From Pseudarthrobacter oxydans (GTDB lineage: Bacteria > Actinomycetota > Actinomycetes > Actinomycetales > Micrococcaceae), in NCBI RefSeq assembly GCF_034258515.1, contig NZ_CP139438.1:3844001-3908000 (forward strand): a stretch of DNA of 64,000 nucleotides. Direction: 5' to 3'. Numbering within the stretch: the stretch's first letter is position 1; each line of letters starts with the position of its first letter. A model generated the notes under the pieces. That model searched no databases. It was not told the DNA's origin and was given only the letters and a program-made list of their open reading frames with translations. The position numbers were made by a program, and so were the translations under genes. Below are positions 25,938-34,634 of this stretch, one piece after another.

Positions 25938-28900
25938 TTATCCGTCGTCACTCATTCTCTCGGCCTGGGAATCATGGTGACGAGCATCCTGCTGATAGCT
26001 CTCCGCGATGCCGCGTAGCACCCGGGCAGTGCGCGGCCATCTGGTAGAAATCTTTACCGCCATCTCTCGGTACTGCTTTTCGAGTTCGCGTTCCTGATCT
26101 CCCCCATCAAAAACCCCTCGAGTGGTAGCGCCACGCTTGTTGATCTTGCCCATGTGCACTCCCGCGTCGAGCCGGGCGTTACCAATGTTCTCGATGATCT
26201 CTCGGACCGGTTCCGCAGGCCAAACGCCGTCAGTGCCGACAGGACTTGACGCGAGGATCTGACCGATCTGTTCATCGCCGATTGCTACGCGCTGACTGTC
26301 AGAGAAGGCGAGGCGGGCGCCCCTCACCCAAGCAGTCAACTGGGAACTGTCAATGGTGCCATCCTCGGCGAGACCTGGAAGGGTATGCCAATGCTGAAGA
26401 ACGGTGAAGGACCGATGGGCGAACGCTTTCTCCTGAGCGGTCAGGGACCGTTTTGGTTCATCATCGCCACGGTATAGAGCGCTGATCATTCTTACGAAGT
26501 CGCTTGGGTCCGTTCCCAGCGCGCGGTAGAGCGCAGCTGACGGATGGTGATCATGTAACAGTTCAAAAAAGGTGAACTCGTAGACTGGGAGCTCCGTGTC
26601 GTCGGGAAAGTGCTGCTCCATGTATTTCAGGACATTGCCGAGGTAGTAGCTGTTCATGGTCGTGTCGTGGACGGGACCGGGTCCGTTGAGGAGCGCGTTG
26701 AGGACAGCCTTGACGAGGCCAGCGCTCGGTTCGCCGTTGGCGTGGAGCATGTCGCTGAGGAGCGCTACTGCTTCCCATAGACGACCGTGCTTGACGAGCA
26801 GATCAATCGCTTCTGCGCGTTCCTCGGGGGCGGCGTAACGATGTTGCGCTCGGCTCCAATATGCTGCCTCGAGTTCCATTCCGAGGGTGGCAATCTCAGT
26901 CCAGTATTGTTTCGCGAACGGGACGGCAGCCATGAGTCTTTCCTGTGATTCCGGCTCTTTCAAAGCAGTGCTGGCAAGCGCAGCCTTGACCCAGGAGAAG
27001 CCTTCAACGTGGATTTTGTCGCCGGCGAAGGTCAAAGCCGCATGTCGTAGGTTTTCTTCCTGACGGCTGATCCAACCGAGGATCGCCTGCTCGGGGACGT
27101 CACGCCTTGCCGCGAGAAAGCGACCAATGATGTGCGGCGTTTTCACATCAAGTGTCAACGTAGCCAACGCTTCCGGGCCGAGTGTGAGGACCTCCTCGAG
27201 GGCCTGATTTTGTAAGCGGGCGAGTTCGACGTCGTATCCTTCTTCTCCCCACTTGTAGTTAGGGATACGCGGGCGCCAGTCAAAGAGATTCGAGAAACGG
27301 CGGGCGTCATGATCAGGTGTCAGGTCATCAGCAACGGCACGAAGAAGTGCGACATCGTCGGTGGACATTGCCCACTCGGCCTCGGCATACTCCTCGTGTT
27401 TGTCTGCCTCGCTGTTCAATGCTTCCCACATCGCATACCGTTCTTCCTCCTTCCAAGTGTCGGCACCAACAGCCTCACGAAGCTTTTGGATAACAACACC
27501 CCGTTCATCGATGGGCAGCATAGCGATCTTGGGAAGCAACTCCAGCCACCGTTCCGTGTCAGTTCCGATGACACCCATGGCCATGACAACAAGCCTGTGG
27601 ACGAAATGACCCCAGTCTGCGTAGGTCACTGTTTGCTTGACTGGATTCCAATCGCGGAAGGCAGGCGCGTGAGGGGGAAATGCGGTCGCGTGGTTCTCAG
27701 GCCACACCCCCATGAGGAGCTTCCAGCCAACGTTTGGCTCGCGCTGAAGAATCCGCTGGACTACCGCGAGTTTGTCATCAACCGTAGCCCCGCTCTGAGG
27801 AAGCCAGCCAGTTACAACGGTCTGAAGACTCACGATCGGACGGTTGCTGAGCCGGCCTCCCGGGTCGATCAAGGAAAGCTGACCGAGCAGAAGCGCCGCG
27901 CGGCCAAAATACGAGGGCGACCAGCAAAGCGTTTCAATTGCCCACAAAAGACTCGGGTGAGGCGATGACGGGCCGAAAAGGACGTCCTGCGCTTGATCCC
28001 TGAACATTGTGCGGAGGACAGGCTGCGGTTGCTCAAGGCCGAGCTCGACGGCGTCCAGGAACACCTCCGGCGACGCTTCGGCCAACGCAGGCAAGGAATC
28101 TGCCAGCCGCGCCCAGGTCTCGCCGGTGGCATCGTCGTTTGCGGCTGTAAGCAACCCGCGGACGATCTTATCCACCCGACTTTGCATTCCCAGGTGCGGT
28201 GGAAGTTCGCCCTCGCTCGCAGCCGAAAGCGCCATACCGTTCGCGAGCCCCTTCTTCAAGATCTCCGAATATCCCGGCTTCGTGCCCTGCGCACTCGCTG
28301 TCATTCGGCTAACAGTGTCCATGCCTTGAAAGGGATCGGGTTCCAGCAGGACCTGCGCAACCACTTCAGCCCAGCGGGCCATGTCGCCGGTCGTCAACGA
28401 AGGCAAGAGGAGCAAGGCCGCCTCTACTGGCGATGTCAACCTCCACGTACCTCCCGAGCGGACAAAAGGGGCATCACTACGGCCGGCCAGGCTCGTGAGG
28501 AGTCGCTCTATCTCGTCCCGTGCCCGCCCAGTCAACTTCTCCAGGGCGAGGAGGTCCTTTTCGTAGCCTGACCACGATCCGGCCAATACCAGGGGCGCCA
28601 GAACGCCAGCGGACTCAGGCTTAACTGCCCAGTCTGGCTTGCGGAAGCGTGGCTCAACTGAAATAGAACGGATGAACGCGGCCATACTCCGACGGGCTAG
28701 GGCCACCATGGCTTCCGCATTGTCTAAATCGGAAACTACTGCCTTCAGAGCCTCGCGAGCGGAAACTCGATCGATCTTTCGGAGCTCGATTCTTTTACCA
28801 CTGCGAACGACGTCGTCAGCCTCGGCGAGTAGGACGACACGGTGTCCGCCATTCACCGTCGCCGCAAGGTCTGGCTCGCCCTCGAATAACGGCACAAGGA

Positions 28901-29918
28901 TCAAGGGAACCCGCGACTCGACCAACCGCTGCCACGCGGCTTTATCAGTCACTACGACGGTGCGGTAAAGAAGCTCTTCATGCGACGCCAATGCTGAGAA
29001 GAGGAAGGCCAGAGCGTCGTCCTGCCAGTGAGCGGCCAGCGTCACGATCGCATCGGCCTGCGCTGCTCCCGTCAGCGCGGCACGCAACTCATCGGCTGCG
29101 GCTGAACGCCCGGCGACGAAGAACTCCGGCGAAAGCGCGATCTGGATGCGCCCCTGAAACGAGTTCCACCACCGTTCGATGGTCTGCGCGTCGCGAGGCC
29201 GGTACCCGAGGCGCTCGGAAATCCAGTAGTGCACCGAAGGAGATGCTTCCAGCCATCCCTCAAGGCGGTGTGCATCGAGGGCCACAACGCCGGCGAACTT
29301 AGATTCGGCTACTCGATCGCTTGCCCACTTCTTCGCTCCTGCCCAGTTGCGGGGGGTCGCGAACACGAATACTGAGTCCGCGTCGTTAGGGAGTGACTCT
29401 ATGCGCTTGTCGTAGTCCCTCTGCGCCTTGCCCTTCGGGTTGGCTTCAGTTCCGAACTCGAAACGCAGCTCACCGGAGGGGAGATATGTGCTTCCGGTGG
29501 ATGTCGCGGTTCCATCCCATCCGGGCGCGGCACCACCTTCGTGCGACCGCACGTCGACGTTGGTGATGCCAGGGGTCACAGCTAAAAGGCGACGGATCAA
29601 TTCAGGAAAGGCTCCTTTGGCATCATCCCGTGCTGCCCAACTTTCTAGTTCATTAGCGCTGATCAGCTCTGGCCCGTCGGCCCGAAGGGCAGGGGCTACT
29701 GATGACGTGCTTTCGCCGCGTTTCTTGAGAAGACGCTCGACCTCTGTTCGGGCGAAACGATGCTGCGATGAGTCCGGCAGACGGGCTGAAATCAACGTGC
29801 CCCCTCTCACCCAGTTCCTGACGGTGTTCTCATGCACACCGAGCAAGGCGGCGGTTTCCCGCACATTTAGAAATGGACTGCTTTCACCTTCACTTTTCAT
29901 ACCAAAAGAGTAGCACAT
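25938..29918 (-). CDS. large protein: excisionase-like HTH, nuclease-like domain, helical solenoid (candidate defence protein)
   Basis: 1326 residues. Residues about 16-66 are a MerR/excisionase-type winged HTH (NVRETAALLGVHENTVRNWV...HRFARTEVERLL). Residues about 85-245 form an alpha/beta domain with GWDGTA, ELRFEFGTEANPKGKAQRDYDKR and VFVFATPRNW; the D...E...K spacing suggests a PD-(D/E)XK-like nuclease fold. Residues about 250-500 look like a STAND-type region, but no Walker A GxxxxGK[ST] is present. The remaining roughly 750 residues are helical-repeat-like, with a polar tail. I know of no assigned function; the order sensor/nuclease/solenoid resembles prokaryotic immune receptors. Two 9-bp direct repeats abut the start. 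ATG 29900 (M7) is an alternative start. Confidence 0.75.
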   Translation of the reverse strand: MCYSFGMKSEGESSPFLNVRETAALLGVHENTVRNWVRGGTLISARLPDSSQHRFARTEVERLLKKRGESTSSVAPALRADGPELISANELESWAARDDAKGAFPELIRRLLAVTPGITNVDVRSHEGGAAPGWDGTATSTGSTYLPSGELRFEFGTEANPKGKAQRDYDKRIESLPNDADSVFVFATPRNWAGAKKWASDRVAESKFAGVVALDAHRLEGWLEASPSVHYWISERLGYRPRDAQTIERWWNSFQGRIQIALSPEFFVAGRSAAADELRAALTGAAQADAIVTLAAHWQDDALAFLFSALASHEELLYRTVVVTDKAAWQRLVESRVPLILVPLFEGEPDLAATVNGGHRVVLLAEADDVVRSGKRIELRKIDRVSAREALKAVVSDLDNAEAMVALARRSMAAFIRSISVEPRFRKPDWAVKPESAGVLAPLVLAGSWSGYEKDLLALEKLTGRARDEIERLLTSLAGRSDAPFVRSGGTWRLTSPVEAALLLLPSLTTGDMARWAEVVAQVLLEPDPFQGMDTVSRMTASAQGTKPGYSEILKKGLANGMALSAASEGELPPHLGMQSRVDKIVRGLLTAANDDATGETWARLADSLPALAEASPEVFLDAVELGLEQPQPVLRTMFRDQAQDVLFGPSSPHPSLLWAIETLCWSPSYFGRAALLLGQLSLIDPGGRLSNRPIVSLQTVVTGWLPQSGATVDDKLAVVQRILQREPNVGWKLLMGVWPENHATAFPPHAPAFRDWNPVKQTVTYADWGHFVHRLVVMAMGVIGTDTERWLELLPKIAMLPIDERGVVIQKLREAVGADTWKEEERYAMWEALNSEADKHEEYAEAEWAMSTDDVALLRAVADDLTPDHDARRFSNLFDWRPRIPNYKWGEEGYDVELARLQNQALEEVLTLGPEALATLTLDVKTPHIIGRFLAARRDVPEQAILGWISRQEENLRHAALTFAGDKIHVEGFSWVKAALASTALKEPESQERLMAAVPFAKQYWTEIATLGMELEAAYWSRAQHRYAAPEERAEAIDLLVKHGRLWEAVALLSDMLHANGEPSAGLVKAVLNALLNGPGPVHDTTMNSYYLGNVLKYMEQHFPDDTELPVYEFTFFELLHDHHPSAALYRALGTDPSDFVRMISALYRGDDEPKRSLTAQEKAFAHRSFTVLQHWHTLPGLAEDGTIDSSQLTAWVRGARLAFSDSQRVAIGDEQIGQILASSPVGTDGVWPAEPVREIIENIGNARLDAGVHMGKINKRGATTRGVFDGGDQERELEKQYREMAVKISTRWPRTARVLRGIAESYQQDARHHDSQAERMSDDG

Positions 29919-29919
29919 T

Positions 29920-29937
29920 GTGGACTTTGTAGACTTT
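29920..29937. promoter_or_regulatory. tandem 9-bp direct repeats abutting the large protein's start codon
   Basis: GTGGACTTT (29920-29928) and GTAGACTTT (29929-29937) are adjacent direct repeats, differing at one base, ending one base before the ATG of the 1326-residue gene. The encoded protein has a MerR-like HTH, a type known to bind short direct repeats, so autoregulation is plausible. The transcript would be nearly leaderless. Confidence 0.45.
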
Positions 29938-29968
29938 TCCGCGAACTTCCGTTTCGGAGGGCAGGGGT

Positions 29969-30262
29969 ATGGGACTAAGAAGCCTTTTCAGGAGAAAGAC
30001 AGCGGCGGGTGACACGGCTGGTTCAACAGCCGTCGTTGAGCCGCAGGCGGAGGTACCGCTGACGCTTGGAGAGCCGGCGGAACTCCAGCAGGCTTGGGCA
30101 GAACATGCCGAAGCGGCTAAAGGTTCCGGCGTGAACAGGCCTTCACGCCTGTACCCGCCGGCAAGCCCCGGCAAAGACCCCGCGGCCGTGCGCAGTATGG
30201 CGGCCTTGCTGCGCCACGTACGGGATGAGGACACAGCACCCGGCATCGAACCGGCCGGGTAG
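29969..30262 (+). CDS. small hypothetical protein
   Basis: 97 residues, no family recognised. It begins MGLRSLFRRK, is rich in Ala/Pro/Glu and ends with a short helix (AAVRSMAALLRHVRDED). GGAGGG lies eight bases before the ATG, good support for translation. Divergent from the 1326-residue gene, with about 50 bp between the two starts. No membrane helix or catalytic motif is visible. The G+C-rich 30,263-30,479 stretch after it holds short inverted repeats but no supported gene. Confidence 0.5.
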   Translation: MGLRSLFRRKTAAGDTAGSTAVVEPQAEVPLTLGEPAELQQAWAEHAEAAKGSGVNRPSRLYPPASPGKDPAAVRSMAALLRHVRDEDTAPGIEPAG

Positions 30263-30479
30263 GGCCGGTCCGGCCCTGTTAGGCGGGCGGCCCGGCCTGC
30301 GCCGGGTCTACTAGGTTTCCTCGTCCTTCCGGACCTTGGAGATGGCGCGGTAGGCAGTGATGGAAGCGCCCAGCGCTGCCAGAGAGACCCCTCCGCACAG
30401 TTCAAAACTGGGCGCTTTCTCACAAAACGAAATCCGATGGCTGACCGTTGCCTGAGGGTCCCAGGCGGTCCTGCGCCAG

Positions 30480-33400
30480 TCAGTTTCTCTTCATGTAGAC
30501 CCTCAGTTCAGGCTTTTCCTTGTCCCAGTTGTCTGATGCTGCTTGCCCGTGGGCTTCGAAGAACCTTGCGAGGGCCAGATGCTCCTGGTTCCTGGGGAGC
30601 ACCACATGTTGGCCGACACGGAGGGCAAGACTCGAATACGGCCGTCCCATCAACACCACGATTTCTTTGACGGCGTCATAGCCAAATGTTTCAAGGCAGG
30701 GTTCGAGCAAGGCCACAACGGTCGCAGGGTCTGCCTTTCCTTCAGCCAGGACACGGAACGCTGCTTCATCCAAGGTGATTCCCGTCGTCCTCGCGTAGCT
30801 GGCTGCCTCTGAAAGGGCCGAGCGGGACGCTCCTGGACCGAATTCGGCGAGCCTCTTGACCACGGCGGTCTTCACCTCCGCAGGAACAGTTTTGCTGGTT
30901 AGCAGCAGTCCGAGATCTTCGGACGGCACGTGCCGGGGCGCCAGGTACTCCGGGAAAGCTGTGGACTGTCCGATCGCGAACTCGCGGGTGGGCCAGTCAA
31001 AGGCGATGGCGGGTTCGAACGACAGCTCCGTGTCGTTGATGATCTCTTCGCCGATCAGGAGGCCAATGAACTTTCCCGGCTCGGCGGTGATACGGGCGAC
31101 GTTGAGGTACTTCGTTAGCGCCAGGCTGTCAGCCAGGCGGACCCGCAATTCCGGCTCCGGCAGCACTACACCCGAGTTAAGGATGAGAACGGCGAGTTTC
31201 GCCTTCTGCTCCTCCTCCACGTCCTCGTGGCCGTGGACCTTGCCCGCAGCCCGCAGAACGACGGCGAGGGCTTCATCAATGATGCCGCCGTTCCCCTCCA
31301 CGTAGGCATCGAGATTAGCGAAAGTCGGTGTGATCCTGTTCTCCTGTGCCAGGACCGGCCAGAGGCCGCTGTCGATCTCCGCGATGTTCTGGACAACGCA
31401 GTTAGGTGAGGCGTGCCTGGCGACCAGACACACCGCGGGGCGGTTGCTTTCCGCGACGTCCTGGAGGATTTCGATGAACCGGGACGGGGACCCAACTGTA
31501 GGCGAGGCCGCAGGCTGGTTGGTGACAAGGGGCACATACCGTTCTGCTTGGTCCAGGACGTAGCCGTAGACGTTGGGGACCTTGTCTTTGATGGCGTCCA
31601 GGGAGAGGTCCTCCTGGCCGCCGAGAGCGGTAGTGAGGTTTCCTACTGTGAGGTCGTAGAGGCCGCCGGCCACGGCCGCGCGTTGAATCTCAGGGCTCAG
31701 CGGGACCAATGAACTCAGCCGCACTTCCAGTAGTGACAGGACCGTGATGGCCGCGGCGGCCCGTTCCGGTTCGTCCTGCGTGACGGTCAGGACGTTCATG
31801 GCTTCGTAGTTATCCTCAACGAAGGCCGCTAGCGTCTCGCCCACCGTGTAGTAGAGATCGCGCCGGGAGCCTGACATGGCGGCGCTGAACAGGGGCACGC
31901 GCAGGTCATCCGAGATGCTGTCGCCGTTGGCGATAGTGTCGAAGATGCTGGCTGAATACTTGGCCATTCGTCGGTAGAGGGCTTCACGCTGGTTCCCCCG
32001 GGCAAGGTAGGCGTTCAGGAACATCTGCTCGTCGGTTCCCGGAGCGGAGAGTTTCCGGACCGCCTGTTCACAGCGAGGATCATCGCCGGACAGCAGGTAA
32101 TCCATGATCGCGATGTTGTAGATGCTTCGGTCGTGGAGGACCGATTCACCGGCCTCGTCCAGAACCGTTTCGATGTCCTTCGGCGATGAGAACCTGAAGT
32201 TGACGTCCATCCGATTCGGCTGGACGTTGTGCAGGAGGAAGTTCATCGCCTGGAGGCTGATGTACACCCCGAGGAACTGGGCAGCGTACAGGGAGAAGTT
32301 TCGGTCAATGTACCCGGCGCCGACGAGCTCGCGCGCCAACGGCGACCCCAGGTTCCTGGCCGCGAGCTCCGCGAACGTCAGGGCCTGCCCATCGACCGCC
32401 AGGGTTTCCGGCCTGTCCATCAGATCGGCCATGTCGGCCCCCAGCAGTATGGCCCTCGTCTTGCGGATCGCGGCCAGCCTGGCGTTAGTCTTGACACGCT
32501 CGTGCTTCTCCCAGCGTTCGGGTGAGAAGTCCGCACCCAGCTCCTCCACCACGTCCTCGTAGGTGAATACCTTGCGCTGTTGCGAGTTGATGGGGACCAG
32601 CAGCTGCTGCTGTGTCGTAAAGGACTCCCAGAAGCCAGTGGTCCTCAGCTCCTCCGGTTTGAAAGTGTCCGTGCCCTTGTTTACCTGGAACCCGGTCGGG
32701 GTACCGATGCCTGAGTGACGCAGTACGCGGCGGATGTATTGATCCAGGCGATCACCCAAGGCTTTGGCCGCCTCCGCTGCGGCGTTCAAGTGGCTGAGCC
32801 TCCGTTCGAGCCTGAGGGTTTCCTCATCGATTAGCCTGACGTTCTCGGTGACCAGATCCCGGCTGTACCCGTAGAGCCTGTCCAGCTGGCTGGTGCCCGT
32901 GCGGATCTCCTCGAAGTCGGACAGGTGAATGTTCTTGTAGACGACCATTGAGAACACTGCCTCCGGATTCAAACCCGGCAAGTGCCCTTCAGCCAGGAGA
33001 AGCTGTTCGCGGAAGACCACGTACTCGTTACGGATGTTCTTGATCAGCCTCATGTCAGCCGTGTGTCTAGCGACCAGGGTGACGAGGCGCCGGTCCATAT
33101 CCAGGTCTGACGCCATCAGGACCTCTGTCATGTGGTCACGTGCGCTGCGGTGGGTGATGAACGGCACGATAGGAATGACCAGGTCGAAGAACTTCGTCCG
33201 GTTGGCCCGTTCAAGCTCAGCCCGGGCAACGTCAGGGGACTGGTCGACGGTATGGGAAGTGTCGGTGTCCTGGAGAGGCCCAGCCGGCGATGCATCCTGC
33301 TCCATGGCGCCAAGCTGTTCGAAAATGCTGTCCTTGATGGCATAAACAAAACGGATCTTTCGGCGCAGCTGCTTGGAGTTGTTCAGCAGGGTGTTCAACT

Positions 33401-34241
33401 CGCGCAGTGTCTCGAAGATGTGTGGGTCCTCGAACCTGTCGATGTCCTCAAACACCACGACGTCGTAGTCTGTCGCCTCGAAAAAGTAGACGATTTCGTC
33501 CAGGTACTCATCAAAGTAGCTGCCGGAATTCGCCAAGGTGACCGTTGCCGGGCCCGCGACGAACTTCTCGATCCAAAACCTGTTATGGAAAATCCTCCGT
33601 GCCGAGAAGACCACCAGAGCCAGGAAGACCACCAATGCCACGTGCATGCCAACCCGCCCGACCGGGTTGCTGCCCGCGAAGTTCACCAGACGATCCGTGA
33701 AGCGTGTGAGATACCCAAGCAGCACCAGGCCAGCCGCGACAAACCCGGCCAAACCAGCTTCCCGAACCCATTTGAAGGACCCGATTCTCCGGTACCTGGA
33801 GTCCGGGACATCCGAAGGATCCTCACGGTAGAGCAACTGCTTGACGAGTTCCTTCTGAATTCTGTTGGTCTTCGAAACCGGAGGCGCCCCGTTCTGACCC
33901 GCCGGGGGCTCATCGCCCAGCGTCGACAGCGACAGGTTGAGGACCTTCGGTCCGTCGAGGGACTGCAGGACACTGCTCTTACCAGAACCGTAGCTTCCGG
34001 TCAGGGCGATGTTGCGGTAGAGATCGCGGTCGGGCCCCGTAAGCGCGTTCTTCAGATGCCGCACATAAACGCTGTGTGGGTCATCGAGAAGCAGCGGGAC
34101 CAAAGGAATCAGCCCAACCAGGGTTTGCTCTTCCTGTGCCGCAAGGGCGTCACCCTCTCCAGAACCGTCCGCCGTTTCGGGACGGGCAGGAGGTTCCGTT
34201 CCGGGGGGATCACGCCTTGCCTGCAGATTAGTTTCCTCCAT
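30480..34241 (-). CDS. YobI-family membrane-anchored P-loop NTPase
   Basis: 1253 residues. The opening segment EEQTLVGLIPLVPLLLDDPHSVYVRHL(K) and Walker A TGSYGSGKSS (residues 81-90) are characteristic of YobI-type KAP-like NTPases. Two membrane helices follow near 163-183 and 195-215, then Walker B YDVVVFEDIDRF near 262, with sensor-like FVYAIKDSIFEQ. The rest (about 330-1253) is a long alpha-helical region, probably ligand sensing. KAP/YobI proteins are membrane-associated NTPases common in defence islands; the exact activity is unknown. ATG 34241 (AGGA eight bases upstream) is preferred to an upstream frame start at 34292. No obvious partner on the same strand. Confidence 0.82.
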   Translation of the reverse strand: MEETNLQARRDPPGTEPPARPETADGSGEGDALAAQEEQTLVGLIPLVPLLLDDPHSVYVRHLKNALTGPDRDLYRNIALTGSYGSGKSSVLQSLDGPKVLNLSLSTLGDEPPAGQNGAPPVSKTNRIQKELVKQLLYREDPSDVPDSRYRRIGSFKWVREAGLAGFVAAGLVLLGYLTRFTDRLVNFAGSNPVGRVGMHVALVVFLALVVFSARRIFHNRFWIEKFVAGPATVTLANSGSYFDEYLDEIVYFFEATDYDVVVFEDIDRFEDPHIFETLRELNTLLNNSKQLRRKIRFVYAIKDSIFEQLGAMEQDASPAGPLQDTDTSHTVDQSPDVARAELERANRTKFFDLVIPIVPFITHRSARDHMTEVLMASDLDMDRRLVTLVARHTADMRLIKNIRNEYVVFREQLLLAEGHLPGLNPEAVFSMVVYKNIHLSDFEEIRTGTSQLDRLYGYSRDLVTENVRLIDEETLRLERRLSHLNAAAEAAKALGDRLDQYIRRVLRHSGIGTPTGFQVNKGTDTFKPEELRTTGFWESFTTQQQLLVPINSQQRKVFTYEDVVEELGADFSPERWEKHERVKTNARLAAIRKTRAILLGADMADLMDRPETLAVDGQALTFAELAARNLGSPLARELVGAGYIDRNFSLYAAQFLGVYISLQAMNFLLHNVQPNRMDVNFRFSSPKDIETVLDEAGESVLHDRSIYNIAIMDYLLSGDDPRCEQAVRKLSAPGTDEQMFLNAYLARGNQREALYRRMAKYSASIFDTIANGDSISDDLRVPLFSAAMSGSRRDLYYTVGETLAAFVEDNYEAMNVLTVTQDEPERAAAAITVLSLLEVRLSSLVPLSPEIQRAAVAGGLYDLTVGNLTTALGGQEDLSLDAIKDKVPNVYGYVLDQAERYVPLVTNQPAASPTVGSPSRFIEILQDVAESNRPAVCLVARHASPNCVVQNIAEIDSGLWPVLAQENRITPTFANLDAYVEGNGGIIDEALAVVLRAAGKVHGHEDVEEEQKAKLAVLILNSGVVLPEPELRVRLADSLALTKYLNVARITAEPGKFIGLLIGEEIINDTELSFEPAIAFDWPTREFAIGQSTAFPEYLAPRHVPSEDLGLLLTSKTVPAEVKTAVVKRLAEFGPGASRSALSEAASYARTTGITLDEAAFRVLAEGKADPATVVALLEPCLETFGYDAVKEIVVLMGRPYSSLALRVGQHVVLPRNQEHLALARFFEAHGQAASDNWDKEKPELRVYMKRN

Positions 34242-34482
34242 GCAAGGAATCCTATGGGTGATCTGCCACGAACAGGTCGAACACCCTGTCAAGGCGAACG
34301 GGAAGCAGGCAGTCTCTCGCCCGTCGCTGCCAACGGTGGCAGGAGGACCGCGGCCCGCAGATCAAGACCCGTGACGCTATCCGGCGTTTGAAAAACTGAC
34401 GGTTCACGCTGTCCGGTTTCCCCGGATCATGTCCCCTCTTGTTTTTAAGTGCGGACGCGCCGGTCGACGCAGAGGGGGAACC

Positions 34483-34620
34483 ATGAGTATTGAGTCCATC
34501 AAGCCAGTTCCGGTTCATTCCAGCCGTCGCAAAGGACTGTTCATCGTCCGGAGTCTGTCTCTGTCGCGTTGGCTCTGTTCGCTGACCTGGTTATTTCGGC
34601 TGCTCAGGTTTCACGTCTGA
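34483..34620 (+). CDS. possible 45-residue basic peptide
   Basis: The short frame starts MSIESIKPVPVHSS and ends in a basic hydrophobic segment (RWLCSLTWLFRLLRFHV). GAGGGGG sits four bases before the ATG. Toxin-like hydrophobic/basic composition is suggestive, but the frame is very short, unrecognised and could be chance. Confidence 0.22.
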   Translation: MSIESIKPVPVHSSRRKGLFIVRSLSLSRWLCSLTWLFRLLRFHV

Positions 34621-34634
34621 AAAGAAGATCTAGT

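Noticed and set aside
25637..25951. 104-codon minus-strand frame overlapping the end of the 1326-residue gene
   Set aside because: The GTGA overlap is suggestive, but composition (Arg/Gln/Pro-rich) and lack of any ordered region indicate non-coding sequence.
27309..27968. 219-codon plus-strand frame in the 1326-residue gene
   Set aside because: Antisense to a clearly coding region; no motif.
30300..30423. Minus-strand 30-codon frame ending SLAALGASITAYRAISKVRKDEET-like
   Set aside because: It looks like the end of a small membrane protein, but has no start codon or ribosome site in reach; at most a remnant.
33132..34391. 419-codon plus-strand frame across the YobI gene
   Set aside because: Antisense shadow of the NTPase, whose Walker motifs are on the minus strand.
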